DNA of 63,487 nt, from assembly GCA_905479655.1 (NCBI GenBank), contig CAJQNK010000066.1, positions 1-63,487 of the forward strand. The letters are read 5' to 3'. Positions 34,197 to 42,566 of this stretch are shown here, in pieces; position 1 is the stretch's first letter; the number at the start of each line of letters is the position of its first letter. The position numbers and the translations under genes are program-made. Source of the DNA: an uncultured bacterium (lineage in GTDB: Bacteria; Acidobacteriota; Thermoanaerobaculia; Multivoradales; JAHEKO01). Below the pieces are notes generated by a model. That model was given only the letters and a program-made list of their open reading frames with translations, was not told the DNA's origin and searched no databases.

Positions 34197-37100
34197 TCAC
34201 CCCCCGTCCTGCCCTCCGATCACGGTCCGCACCTCCACGCCGCGCCTCCCGACCTTCACCTCGAGGTCGTCGATCTCGTCGGGCTCCAATCGGCGGTCGG
34301 TGGCGAACGCCAGGATGTACTGGCTGCGCAGCTCGCGCTGGATCTGGGCGTAGGCCTCGGGGAGCTGCTCGATCTGGTTGATGTAGAAGACCCGCCCGCC
34401 GGTCGCCTCCGAGATCCCCTCGAGATCGATCTTGCGCCGGCCGCGCCGCGGGTCCTCGATGCCGGCGAGGCCGAGGGAGTAGATCGGCACCCCGAGCTTG
34501 CGCCCGAACTCGATGCAGCGCCGGGGTCCGAAGTGGCTGTCGACGTCGTCGCCGTCGGACAGCACGACGAGGGCCCGCCGGCCGCCGCCGACCTGCTCGA
34601 ACTGCAGCATGGAGAAGACGACGGCGTCGTACAGGGCGGTCGTGCCGTCGGGCCGCAACCGGCCGATGGCGCGCATCAGCGGCAGGATGTCGCCGGTGAT
34701 CCCCTGGAGCAGGCGGGGCTTGGCGTCGAAGTCCACGACGAACGCCTGGTCGCCGGGCCGCAGGGTGTTGCCGACGAAGCTGGAGGCCGCCTTCTGGGTG
34801 TCGGGCATCAGGGTCCACATGCTGCCCGAGGTGTCGATGACCACGCCCAGCGTCAGCGGTACGTCCTGCGCCAGGGCGAAGCGTTCGATGGGACGCTCCT
34901 GCCCGTCCTGGAGGACGGTGAACTCCTCCTCACCCAGATCCTCGATCGGGGTGCCGTCGCGCTCGGTCACCACCACGTGGAGCTCGACCAGGTTGACGTC
35001 GAGACGCTCGACCGGGCCGAGGGCGGCCAGCAGCCGCACGTCCTCGAGCTGGCTGCCGTCCGCGAGGACCGCTACCACCCGCACGTAGTCCGCCGGCCCG
35101 GGCTGGGCGGGCACGTCGACCTCGGCCTCCCAGGGAGGCGTGCGCAGGACGACGCCGGGCTCCTCGCCGAAGGCCACCTCGACGCGATCGAGGCGCTCGC
35201 CCGGGGGGACCGAGACGTCCGCCACCACCCTGGCGCGCCCCGGCGCGACGGGCTGGACGTCCTGGATGAAGACCGAGAAGGGCCGGGTGTCGGGGTTGAC
35301 CACCACGGTGTCCCGGGCCAGCTCGGCCCCGTCGCTGGTGTAGGCGACGGCGGTGACCTCGCGGGGGACCGCCTCGGGGCCCAGGTCCAGGATGCCGTTG
35401 AAGGGCGCCCGGGTGTCGGAGTCGAGCTTGTCGCCGTCGAGCAGGAAGTCGACGCGGTCGACGGCCGTGCTGACCACCAGGGTCTGGAAGCGTGTCCGGC
35501 CGGTGGCGGGCTGCCGCCGGGGTGGCAGCAGCCGCAGGATGTTCTGACGGATGGGCGGGGGGGCATCCTTCGCGACCGGAGCCTGGGCGGGCGGGGCTGC
35601 CGGGGCGCCCGCCGTCCCGGCGCCCGTCGTCCCGGCACCCGCCGGGGAGCTCGCCGCAGGATCGGCCGCCGCGGGGGCGGGGTCGTGCTCCTGCACCACG
35701 ACGGGTCGGGGGGCTGCCGCGGCCGGGAGGTCCGTGAGGGCCGCGAGCGCCGAGCCCCAGAGCCCGGTCTCCAGGTCCTCCAGCACCACGACGGCCTCCG
35801 AGAGGTCGGGTGGCAGCTCCACCGGGCGACGGTAGAGCCAGCCTCCGGCGCGGCTCAGGTCGTCCGCCCGGACGGTGTAGTGCTCCACCTGGAAGCGACC
35901 CTCGAGGGAGCGGGAGTAGACGGTGAGCCGGAACCAGGGCCGGACGCCGACCCTCGCCACGCCCTCGCCCTCGAGGAGCACCTCCAGCTCGCCGGTGAGG
36001 ACGTTGCCGCTGAAGGGGTCGCCCTCCACGCGCAGGGCCGCCCCCAGGGGCAGCGCTCCCGTGATCTCCCGCGGGCGCTCCAGGACGGCCCGCGCGCGGG
36101 CCGCGGCGAGGGCCGTGGGCGTGTCGGCCGCGACCCAGTTCGGGGCGACGGCACCGGCCGGTTCGACGACCTCCAGGCTGCGGGGGGTTCCGTCCGCGGG
36201 CAGCGGAGCCTCGAAGACCACCCACCACCGCCCGCGCAGCGACGCGAGCGCTCGGTCGACCCCCAGGGCGTCCAGGGTCAGCGCCCCGGCCGACGCCGTC
36301 GTCCAGGCCTCGAGCGGCTCGCGCGGCAGCTCGTGGTGTCCCAGGGTGCGCCCGGCGGCCAGCGTCACGACCGTCCAGCCGGCCGACGGCAGGAGGCGAG
36401 CGATCTCCCCGTGGCGGGCCGCCAGCACGGCGGCCGCCGGCGCGTCGCGTGGCGCCTGCGTCGTGGAAGCGCCGTAGTGGCTCCAGGGGTCGAGGTCCAG
36501 GCCGTCGCGAACCAGGACGAGGAGCCGCGGCCCCGCCTCGGAGGAGGCGGCGATGCGGGAGAGGATCTGCTCCTGCAGGCCGGCGACCAGCTCCGCCTCC
36601 TCGGCGGCCACCTCGGCGGCCTCGTCCGCGCCGCCGCCGTAGTCGGCCCAGTCGGCGCGCAGGAACTCCACCTCGCTGGCCGACACCGCCTCTCCGGGCA
36701 GCACCTCGAGCGCGCTCCGCAGCCGACCGGCGTCGCGCGTGGGCTCCAGGAAGAGCTCGTCGAACGGGTCGGCCAGCACGATCTCCACGGGTCCGAGCGC
36801 GGTGAGCGCTTCCGCCCGGTCGGCCAGCAGCCCGGCTGCCGCCGACAGCCCGTCGGCGCTCGTGAGCGGCGCGTCGAACCACAGGGTGATCCGCCAGGCG
36901 TCGATCGGATCGGCGGACACCACCGCGGCCGGGACGCCTTCGAGACGCAGCGTCGCCGACGCCGGCGAGGCGGAGAGGCCCGGCGGCGGCCCGAGGGCGA
37001 ACGCTCCCCGGCGCAGGCTGACGGCCTCGACGATCGAGGGGTCGACGTCGGGGGCACCGGGGACGGCGGCTCCCGGGCTCGCGGGCAGCGTGTCGCGCGA

Positions 37101-37202
37101 GGGCGGGACGGCGGCGGCCACCGGCAGCGTCAGGAGGAGGGCGGCGGTCCACGGGACGAGCCGAGCGCTGAGCCGGTCCAGGGTCGTCGGGAGGCGATTC
37201 AT
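34197..37202 (-). CDS. Secreted VWA-domain protein, acidobacterial VWFA-related type
   Basis: 1001 aa. Signal peptide (about 1-31), a large beta-rich N-terminal region of unknown fold, a Pro/Ala/Gly-rich linker (about 510-550), Ig-like segments, then EEFTVLQDGQERPIERFALAQD leading into a von Willebrand A domain with a complete MIDAS (DTSGSM at 790-795; threonine in GTTALYD; VVLSDGDDVD). This FTVLQDG-plus-VWA arrangement is characteristic of the VWFA-related family abundant in Acidobacteria. Its role is unknown, presumably metal-dependent adhesion or protein binding at the cell surface. The ATG at 37202 overlaps the stop of the MutS-like gene by 4 bp. Confidence 0.88.
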   Translation of the reverse strand: MNRLPTTLDRLSARLVPWTAALLLTLPVAAAVPPSRDTLPASPGAAVPGAPDVDPSIVEAVSLRRGAFALGPPPGLSASPASATLRLEGVPAAVVSADPIDAWRITLWFDAPLTSADGLSAAAGLLADRAEALTALGPVEIVLADPFDELFLEPTRDAGRLRSALEVLPGEAVSASEVEFLRADWADYGGGADEAAEVAAEEAELVAGLQEQILSRIAASSEAGPRLLVLVRDGLDLDPWSHYGASTTQAPRDAPAAAVLAARHGEIARLLPSAGWTVVTLAAGRTLGHHELPREPLEAWTTASAGALTLDALGVDRALASLRGRWWVVFEAPLPADGTPRSLEVVEPAGAVAPNWVAADTPTALAAARARAVLERPREITGALPLGAALRVEGDPFSGNVLTGELEVLLEGEGVARVGVRPWFRLTVYSRSLEGRFQVEHYTVRADDLSRAGGWLYRRPVELPPDLSEAVVVLEDLETGLWGSALAALTDLPAAAAPRPVVVQEHDPAPAAADPAASSPAGAGTTGAGTAGAPAAPPAQAPVAKDAPPPIRQNILRLLPPRRQPATGRTRFQTLVVSTAVDRVDFLLDGDKLDSDTRAPFNGILDLGPEAVPREVTAVAYTSDGAELARDTVVVNPDTRPFSVFIQDVQPVAPGRARVVADVSVPPGERLDRVEVAFGEEPGVVLRTPPWEAEVDVPAQPGPADYVRVVAVLADGSQLEDVRLLAALGPVERLDVNLVELHVVVTERDGTPIEDLGEEEFTVLQDGQERPIERFALAQDVPLTLGVVIDTSGSMWTLMPDTQKAASSFVGNTLRPGDQAFVVDFDAKPRLLQGITGDILPLMRAIGRLRPDGTTALYDAVVFSMLQFEQVGGGRRALVVLSDGDDVDSHFGPRRCIEFGRKLGVPIYSLGLAGIEDPRRGRRKIDLEGISEATGGRVFYINQIEQLPEAYAQIQRELRSQYILAFATDRRLEPDEIDDLEVKVGRRGVEVRTVIGGQDGG

Positions 37203-39088
37203 GAGGGACGCTCCGAACCCAGGCCGACGAGCTCCAGAAGGCGCAGGGCGTTGGTCGTGGGGGCCAGACCGGCTCGCATCCGGTAGTCGAAGGTGACGCT
37301 CGGCCCCTCCCCGGAGTCGCCCAGCGCCTCGCGGAAGTGCACCGGGTCGCAGGCGTCGCGGATCGGCTCCATGTCGGCAAGCTCGAGGTCGTGCGTGGTC
37401 ACGGCGCCCAGCGCGCCGTCGTCCAGGAGTCTACGCACGACACGTGCCACGGCGATCCGCCGCTCCCCGGGGTTCGTGCCGCGCAGCACCTCGTCCAGCA
37501 GGAAGAGCAGCCGCCGCCCCTCCTCCGGCGCCTCGGCCGCCTCGACGATGCTCCGCAGGCGCTCCAGCTCGGCGAGGAAGAAGGAGACGCCGTCGGTCAG
37601 GGAGTCCTCGACCAGCAGGCTGGTGCCCAGGATGACCGGCGGCATGGCGAGGCGTCGCGCGCAGACCGGCCCGCCGGCCTGGGCCAGCACGGTGTTGACC
37701 CCGATGGCGCGCAGGAGGGTGCTCTTGCCCGACATGTTGGAGCCGGTGACCAGCAGGACCCGCCCCGGGGGCCCGAGGCGCACGGCGTTGCCCACCCGCT
37801 GGTCGCCGGGCAGCAGCGGGTGGCCCAGGTCCTCGGCCTCGATCGTCGCGCGGCGCGGGTCCACCTCGGGGAAGGCCCAGTGGGGCTCGTCCGCCGCCAG
37901 GCCGCCCAGGGCGCCCAGGGCCTCGATCGAGCCCAGACACTCGAACCAGGCCCGGGCCGCGCTGCCCGACCGTCGTTGCCATCGTTCGAGGGCGGCGAGC
38001 AGATGGAAGTCCCACAGGAACAGCACCTGGAAGACCCCGTGCAGGGCCGAGCGACGCAGCTCGGTGAGTCCCGCCAGGCCGGCCAGTCGGTCCATCTCCC
38101 GGTGCGCCGACCGTCCCGACGCCTCGAGCGCGGCGAGTCTCCGACCCAGGGCCGACGACCGCGGCGCCAGGCGCGCCAGGCGTTCGAAGATCCTCTCGTA
38201 CACGGCGAGCTCCGCCTCGCGGCTCGCGACCCTGGCGAACACGGCGTGGATCTCCTCGCCGCGCGCCCGGCTCAGCCCGAAGATGCCCACCAGGAGCAGG
38301 ATCCACAGGTGGATCGGCACCAGCCCGGCCAGCGCGGCCAGCAGCAGCGCGGGGGAGATCACGGAGAGCGCGATCACTCCTCTGCGCAGGCCGGGGCGTC
38401 GGGCCAGCAGCGGCTCGCCCTCCGCCCACTCGAGGAACGCCTCGGGGTTCACCGGCCCGCGACGTCCGGCGCGCGCGGCGGCCTCGAGACGCTGTCGGAA
38501 TCCCAGCCGTGCGGAGAGCTCCCGGACGGCCTCCTGGCGGGTGGCGATGCGCCCGGGAGGGGCCGGATCGAGGAGCCAGCGGCGCAGCGTCTGTCGACCC
38601 GGAGGCGACGCCGGCGTCGTCAGCAGATGCTCCAGGGAGGCGGGTCCCAGCAGCCCCAGGTCGCGGGCGAGCGCGGCGCTCCCCTCCGGAGGGGGCTCGC
38701 CGGTCCCTGGCTCGGGCAACCCCGCCCAACGGCGGGCGAGCCGTGCCTGCGCCTCCTCGTTGATCGTCACGAGCGCCCGCACCGTCCTGCGGCGTCGGAG
38801 GAGGCGGTCGTGTCGGACGACGAGCACGCCGAACACGACGAAGGCGAGGCCGGCGACCGGCCAGGCCCAGCGCTCGGTCGCGGCCCCGCTCAGCAGGATC
38901 GTCGCCAGGGCGGCGGCGCCGGTCAGGAAGGCCGCGAGCCGCGCCCAGGAGAACCTCCGGGACACCGTCTCGAAGACGTCGTCCAGCCGCCCGAATCGCT
39001 CGGCCCGCCGGGCGTAGCGGGCGGCGGCGGGGTGGCCGGCGGCTCCGGCGGCGGCTCCGGCGGTGGCTTCGGCGGTGGCGTCGGGCAT
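37199..39088 (-). CDS. MutS-family ATPase with N-terminal transmembrane helices
   Basis: 629 aa. Two or more hydrophobic helices near residues 50-85 and 230-270, a helical core, and a C-terminal MutS ATPase domain: Walker A LLVTGSNMSGKSTLLRAIG, the DSLTDGVSFFLAELERL segment, Walker B RLLFLLDEVLRGTNPGERR, and VTTHDLELAD. The mismatch-recognition and connector domains of true MutS are absent, so this is the membrane-associated MutS-like branch of unknown function, not a repair protein. A TAGGGT -10-like hexamer lies 6 nt before ATG 39088 (39095-39100). The 4-bp overlap with the VWA gene implies coupled expression. The N-terminal G-A-A-A repeat is low complexity. Confidence 0.87.
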   Translation of the reverse strand: MPDATAEATAGAAAGAAGHPAAARYARRAERFGRLDDVFETVSRRFSWARLAAFLTGAAALATILLSGAATERWAWPVAGLAFVVFGVLVVRHDRLLRRRRTVRALVTINEEAQARLARRWAGLPEPGTGEPPPEGSAALARDLGLLGPASLEHLLTTPASPPGRQTLRRWLLDPAPPGRIATRQEAVRELSARLGFRQRLEAAARAGRRGPVNPEAFLEWAEGEPLLARRPGLRRGVIALSVISPALLLAALAGLVPIHLWILLLVGIFGLSRARGEEIHAVFARVASREAELAVYERIFERLARLAPRSSALGRRLAALEASGRSAHREMDRLAGLAGLTELRRSALHGVFQVLFLWDFHLLAALERWQRRSGSAARAWFECLGSIEALGALGGLAADEPHWAFPEVDPRRATIEAEDLGHPLLPGDQRVGNAVRLGPPGRVLLVTGSNMSGKSTLLRAIGVNTVLAQAGGPVCARRLAMPPVILGTSLLVEDSLTDGVSFFLAELERLRSIVEAAEAPEEGRRLLFLLDEVLRGTNPGERRIAVARVVRRLLDDGALGAVTTHDLELADMEPIRDACDPVHFREALGDSGEGPSVTFDYRMRAGLAPTTNALRLLELVGLGSERPS

Positions 39089-39194
39089 CGGGGAACCCTA
39101 GCGAATGCGGTCGATCCGCGTCGATGCCGCCCCGCCGGGGATGCCGTACCGGGGGAGTCCGCGAGGGACGGCTCCGGGGCCACCGCCCGCGGGA

Positions 39195-39200
39195 TAAGAT
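39195..39200 (+). promoter_or_regulatory. Predicted -10 element of the DHH-like/CPBP-like gene
   Basis: TAAGAT 26 nt before the GTG at 39227; CGGAGCC between them can serve as the ribosome-binding site. Confidence 0.35.
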
Positions 39201-39226
39201 GAGCTGATCGACGACGGAGCCGCAAC

Positions 39227-41056
39227 GTGAGCCCCCCCGACACCACCGGGAAGCAGGATCCTGGAACCGTACCCGTGCGCCGTCCCGCGTCCTTCGGCGG
39301 GGCGAGCTCGAGGGGCTCGGGGCCCTCGATCTTCGGTTGGGTCGCGCAGACCGCCCGCCGCTCCGTGCCGCGGCGCTACCAGATCCGCGAGACGCCGGAA
39401 GGACGCTGGCTCCGTTGCCAGGAGGCGCCCGGCCTCCGGGTCGACCTCGAGGCGGGGCACGCCTTCGGCGAGGCGGAGGCGGGGAAGCTGGGGGAGCGCG
39501 TGGTGCTGCTCGACGGCGCCGGGACGTTCGCCCCGACGCTGGACAACGAGCACCGGCTCTACAACCTGGATCACCACACGGGATGCCTGCGCGCCTTCAC
39601 GCTGGCGACGTGCGAGCAGGCGCTGATCATGGTCCTGAAGGGCCTCGATCTCGACAAGGGGCGCTGGACCCTCTACGCCAACGAGCCGGATCTCGACACG
39701 GTCTTCGCCCTCTGGGTCCTCCTGAACCACCGCCGGCTCCGCGGCCTGCCTCCGGAGCGTCGGGACATCATCGCGCCGATGCTGCGGCTCGAGGGCGCCA
39801 TCGATGCCAACGGATTCCAGATGGCCGACTGGTGCGGTCTGCCCAGCCAGGCCCTGGCCGACGCGCGCGCCGCGCTCGACAGCCTGCAGGCCCGGGAGCT
39901 GAAGCTCAAGGGCGAGGGGGAGTGGGCCACCGCGGATCTGCTCGTCTACACCGCCGACACCCTGCACGAGATCGATCGGCTCGTCTACAGCCCCGACGAC
40001 TTCGAGGACTGGAGCGGGGTGGAGGAGGAGTATGACCACGTCGAGCTCGGGGGCGACCGGGTCGGCGTCGTGGTGCGGGACTCCTCCGGCATCTACGAGG
40101 TGGAGGAGCGGTTGCGCAAGCAGTGGGGCGATCAGCTCGGACTCATCGTGCTGGAGAAGGGGGCCGGCGAGTTCACCTTGCGCCGCACGACCTCGTTCTC
40201 GTCGATCGACCTCGAGCCGATCTACCGGCGTCTCAACCTCGTGGATCCCGCCGTCGACGGCCGGCCGCCCGACAAACGTTGGGGAGGCTCCGACGACATC
40301 GGCGGCTCGCCGCGGCCGGGCGGCTCGGGTCTCGGCCCGCGCGAGATCGCGGACGCCGTGCGCTCCGTCTACAGCCCGCGGCCGTGGTGGCGGTGGCCGC
40401 TGCAGCTCGTGGCGGCCGCCGCGACCACGACCCTGCTGGTCGTACTGACGCTGGCCGGCGTCGCCCTGACCGACCTGGAGGCCGGCTCCCTGAGCGGCGC
40501 CGTGGTCGGTTTCGTCGCGGCGATCGGGGCCTGGGCGGGGTGTCTCCTGGTGCGCCCTCGCGCGCCCTGGCTGTGCGGCTTCCGCTGGCCCGCGGGGCGG
40601 GACTGGTGGCTGCTCGTGCCGGTGGTGCTGGCGGCGGCGGTCGGCGGGGGAGTCTGGCGCCCGGTCGCGGGCGCGGGGGGAGACTGGGCGGCGGCGGCGC
40701 TGGCGGCCGGCCTCGTGGCCGTCGGGGGCGAGCTCTGGTTCCGGGGCCTCGTCCACTCCATGCTGCTGCTCGACGCGCCCACGCAATCCGTCGGCGGCCG
40801 CTGGTTCGTCTCCGGGCCGGCCCTCGTCTCGGCGGGGCTGTACGCGGGGGTCCTGCTGTTCGCCCTGCCGCTCTCGGGCGGCCCGCCCTGGTCTCTCCAG
40901 GGGCCGCTGGACGCGATGGTGGTCGCCGGCTGCGGCTTCGTCACCGGACTGGGGCTGGCCATGATCCGGGAGCGCTCGCTCTCCGTCCTGCCGTGCGCGG
41001 TGATCGCCGCGCTGGCGGCCCTGGCCCAGTTGGCGGCGGCGATCTCCGGGAGCTGA
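39227..41056 (+). CDS. DHH-phosphoesterase-like domain fused to a CPBP-like membrane domain
   Basis: 609 aa from GTG 39227. The N-terminal soluble part (about 40-340) has YNLDHHTGCLRAFT, resembling the DHH motif of DHH/DHHA1 phosphoesterases, and about 45 residues later NEPDLDTVFALWVLLN, resembling the DxD motif that normally precedes DHH. After a Gly-rich linker, seven to eight hydrophobic helices (about 385-605) carry GGELWFRGLVHSM, similar to the glutamate/arginine motif of CPBP intramembrane proteases (usually EExxxR). Neither activity is certain. I do not know a described protein with this architecture. It is followed by NfeD and SPFH genes with their own promoter. Confidence 0.72.
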   Translation: MSPPDTTGKQDPGTVPVRRPASFGGASSRGSGPSIFGWVAQTARRSVPRRYQIRETPEGRWLRCQEAPGLRVDLEAGHAFGEAEAGKLGERVVLLDGAGTFAPTLDNEHRLYNLDHHTGCLRAFTLATCEQALIMVLKGLDLDKGRWTLYANEPDLDTVFALWVLLNHRRLRGLPPERRDIIAPMLRLEGAIDANGFQMADWCGLPSQALADARAALDSLQARELKLKGEGEWATADLLVYTADTLHEIDRLVYSPDDFEDWSGVEEEYDHVELGGDRVGVVVRDSSGIYEVEERLRKQWGDQLGLIVLEKGAGEFTLRRTTSFSSIDLEPIYRRLNLVDPAVDGRPPDKRWGGSDDIGGSPRPGGSGLGPREIADAVRSVYSPRPWWRWPLQLVAAAATTTLLVVLTLAGVALTDLEAGSLSGAVVGFVAAIGAWAGCLLVRPRAPWLCGFRWPAGRDWWLLVPVVLAAAVGGGVWRPVAGAGGDWAAAALAAGLVAVGGELWFRGLVHSMLLLDAPTQSVGGRWFVSGPALVSAGLYAGVLLFALPLSGGPPWSLQGPLDAMVVAGCGFVTGLGLAMIRERSLSVLPCAVIAALAALAQLAAAISGS

Positions 41057-41134
41057 GGGCTGCGTCCGGAGCGCTGGGCCGGGGCGCTGGACCGGGCGGT
41101 GGGCCGGGTCGCGGTGCTAAGCTCAGAGGTGATC

Positions 41135-41632
41135 ATGACGCCTCAAGGGTGGCTCCTCGTCGGCCTTCTGCTTCTGGGAGCGGAGCTTCTCGTCCCCGGG
41201 GGGCTGGTCCTCCTGTTCTTCGGTCTGGCCGCTCTCACCGTGGGCCTGGTGGACCTCTTCGGCATGGGGATGGGAGCGTGGGCCGAGGTGCTCCTCTTCG
41301 CCGCCCTCTCGGTGGTCTCGCTGGTGCTGTTGCGCGGGCCGCTGCAGCGGCGCATCGAGAGGCGGAGGACGTGGCCGGAGGGCAGCGAAATCGACACGCT
41401 GGTGGGCGAGACGGCGCTCCTCGGCGAACGGCTGGCTCCCGGCGAGGTGGGCAGCGCGGAGCTGCGCGGCACGGTGTGGAGCGTCCGTAGCGCCTCGGCG
41501 GGGTCGCTCGCCGCCGGGCAGCGCTGCCGCGTGACCGGAGTGAAGGGCCTGACCCTCACGATCGTCGGCGAGTCGGAGGGCGAGAACCCGTCGGCGGCGG
41601 GAAACGAAGGATCGAAGGGAGACGGAGCATGA
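41135..41632 (+). CDS. NfeD-like membrane protein
   Basis: 165 aa. Two to three membrane helices (about 3-75) with the LLGAELLVPGGLVLLFFGLAAL pattern, then a small OB-fold domain (about 90-150; LVGETALLGERLAPGEVGSAELRGTVWSVRS). NfeD/YbbK-type partners act with SPFH proteins at membrane microdomains. Its 3' end overlaps the SPFH gene by 4 bp (ATGA), the usual conserved pair. The extended -10 TGCTAAGCT (41115-41123) is only 11 nt before ATG 41135, which suggests a very short or absent leader, although GAGGTGATC also fits a ribosome-binding site. Confidence 0.87.
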   Translation: MTPQGWLLVGLLLLGAELLVPGGLVLLFFGLAALTVGLVDLFGMGMGAWAEVLLFAALSVVSLVLLRGPLQRRIERRRTWPEGSEIDTLVGETALLGERLAPGEVGSAELRGTVWSVRSASAGSLAAGQRCRVTGVKGLTLTIVGESEGENPSAAGNEGSKGDGA

Positions 41633-42555
41633 ACCCGAGCCTGGTCCTGGCCGTCGCGGCGGCCATCGTGGTGATCGTCGTGATCGTGAAGACGGCGGTG
41701 GTCGTGCCGCAGCAGAACGCCTACGTGGTGGAGCGTCTCGGTCGCTACCAGAGGACGCTCGGCGCCGGCCTCCACATCCTGCTCCCGTTCGTGGACGTGG
41801 TGCGCTACCGGCACTCGCTCAAGGAGATGGCGGTGGACATCCCGGAGCAGATCTGCATCACGCGCGACAACGTCCAGGTGGGTGTCGACGGCGTGATCTA
41901 CATGAAGATCCTCGACCCGGAGCGCGCCTCCTACGGCGTCCTCGACTACGGCTTCGCCATCTCCCAGCTCGCCCAGACCACCCTGCGTAGCGAGATCGGC
42001 AAGATCGACCTCGACCGCACGTTCGAGGAGCGGACGACGATCAACTCGCTGGTGGTCCAGGAGCTGGACAAGGCCTCGGACCCGTGGGGCGTGAAGGTCC
42101 TGCGCTACGAGATCAAGAACATCAACCCGCCGCAGGACGTCCTCGCCGCGATGGAGAAGCAGATGCGCGCCGAGCGCGAGAAGCGGGCGGTGATCCTGAC
42201 CTCCGAGGGGCAGCGGGAGGCCGCGATCAACACCGCCGAGGGTGCCAAGCAGCGCGTGATCAAGGAGTCCGAGGCCCGCAAGCAGCAGCAGATCAACGAG
42301 GCCGAGGGCGAGGCCTCCGCGATCCTCGCCGTGGCCCAGGCCAACGCCGAGGGGCTGCGGGTCGTTTCGCAGGCGCTGAGCCAGCCCGGCGGTCAGGAGG
42401 CGATGAAGCTCAAGGTCGCCGAGCAGTACGTCGACGAGCTGGGCAAGATCGCCAAGGAGGGCAACACGATCGTCGTGCCCGCGAACCTCACCGATCTGGC
42501 CTCGATGCTGGCCCTGGCAACGGGGGTGCTGGGGAAGGAGGGGGCGGGGCCGTAG
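41629..42555 (+). CDS. SPFH/stomatin-family protein (QmcA-like)
   Basis: 308 aa. A single N-terminal membrane helix (about 3-22), the SPFH/band-7 domain (about 25-190; VPQQNAYVVERLGRYQRTLGAG, VDIPEQICITRDNVQVGVDGV), a coiled coil (about 185-240; EKQMRAEREKRAVILTSEGQREA) and a C-terminal helix. It forms oligomeric cages at the inner membrane and in other bacteria helps control FtsH-type proteolysis. Coupled to the upstream NfeD gene by an ATGA overlap. It converges with the FG-GAP gene only 11 bp away. Confidence 0.93.
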   Translation: MNPSLVLAVAAAIVVIVVIVKTAVVVPQQNAYVVERLGRYQRTLGAGLHILLPFVDVVRYRHSLKEMAVDIPEQICITRDNVQVGVDGVIYMKILDPERASYGVLDYGFAISQLAQTTLRSEIGKIDLDRTFEERTTINSLVVQELDKASDPWGVKVLRYEIKNINPPQDVLAAMEKQMRAEREKRAVILTSEGQREAAINTAEGAKQRVIKESEARKQQQINEAEGEASAILAVAQANAEGLRVVSQALSQPGGQEAMKLKVAEQYVDELGKIAKEGNTIVVPANLTDLASMLALATGVLGKEGAGP

Positions 42556-42566
42556 AGCGCGCTTGG

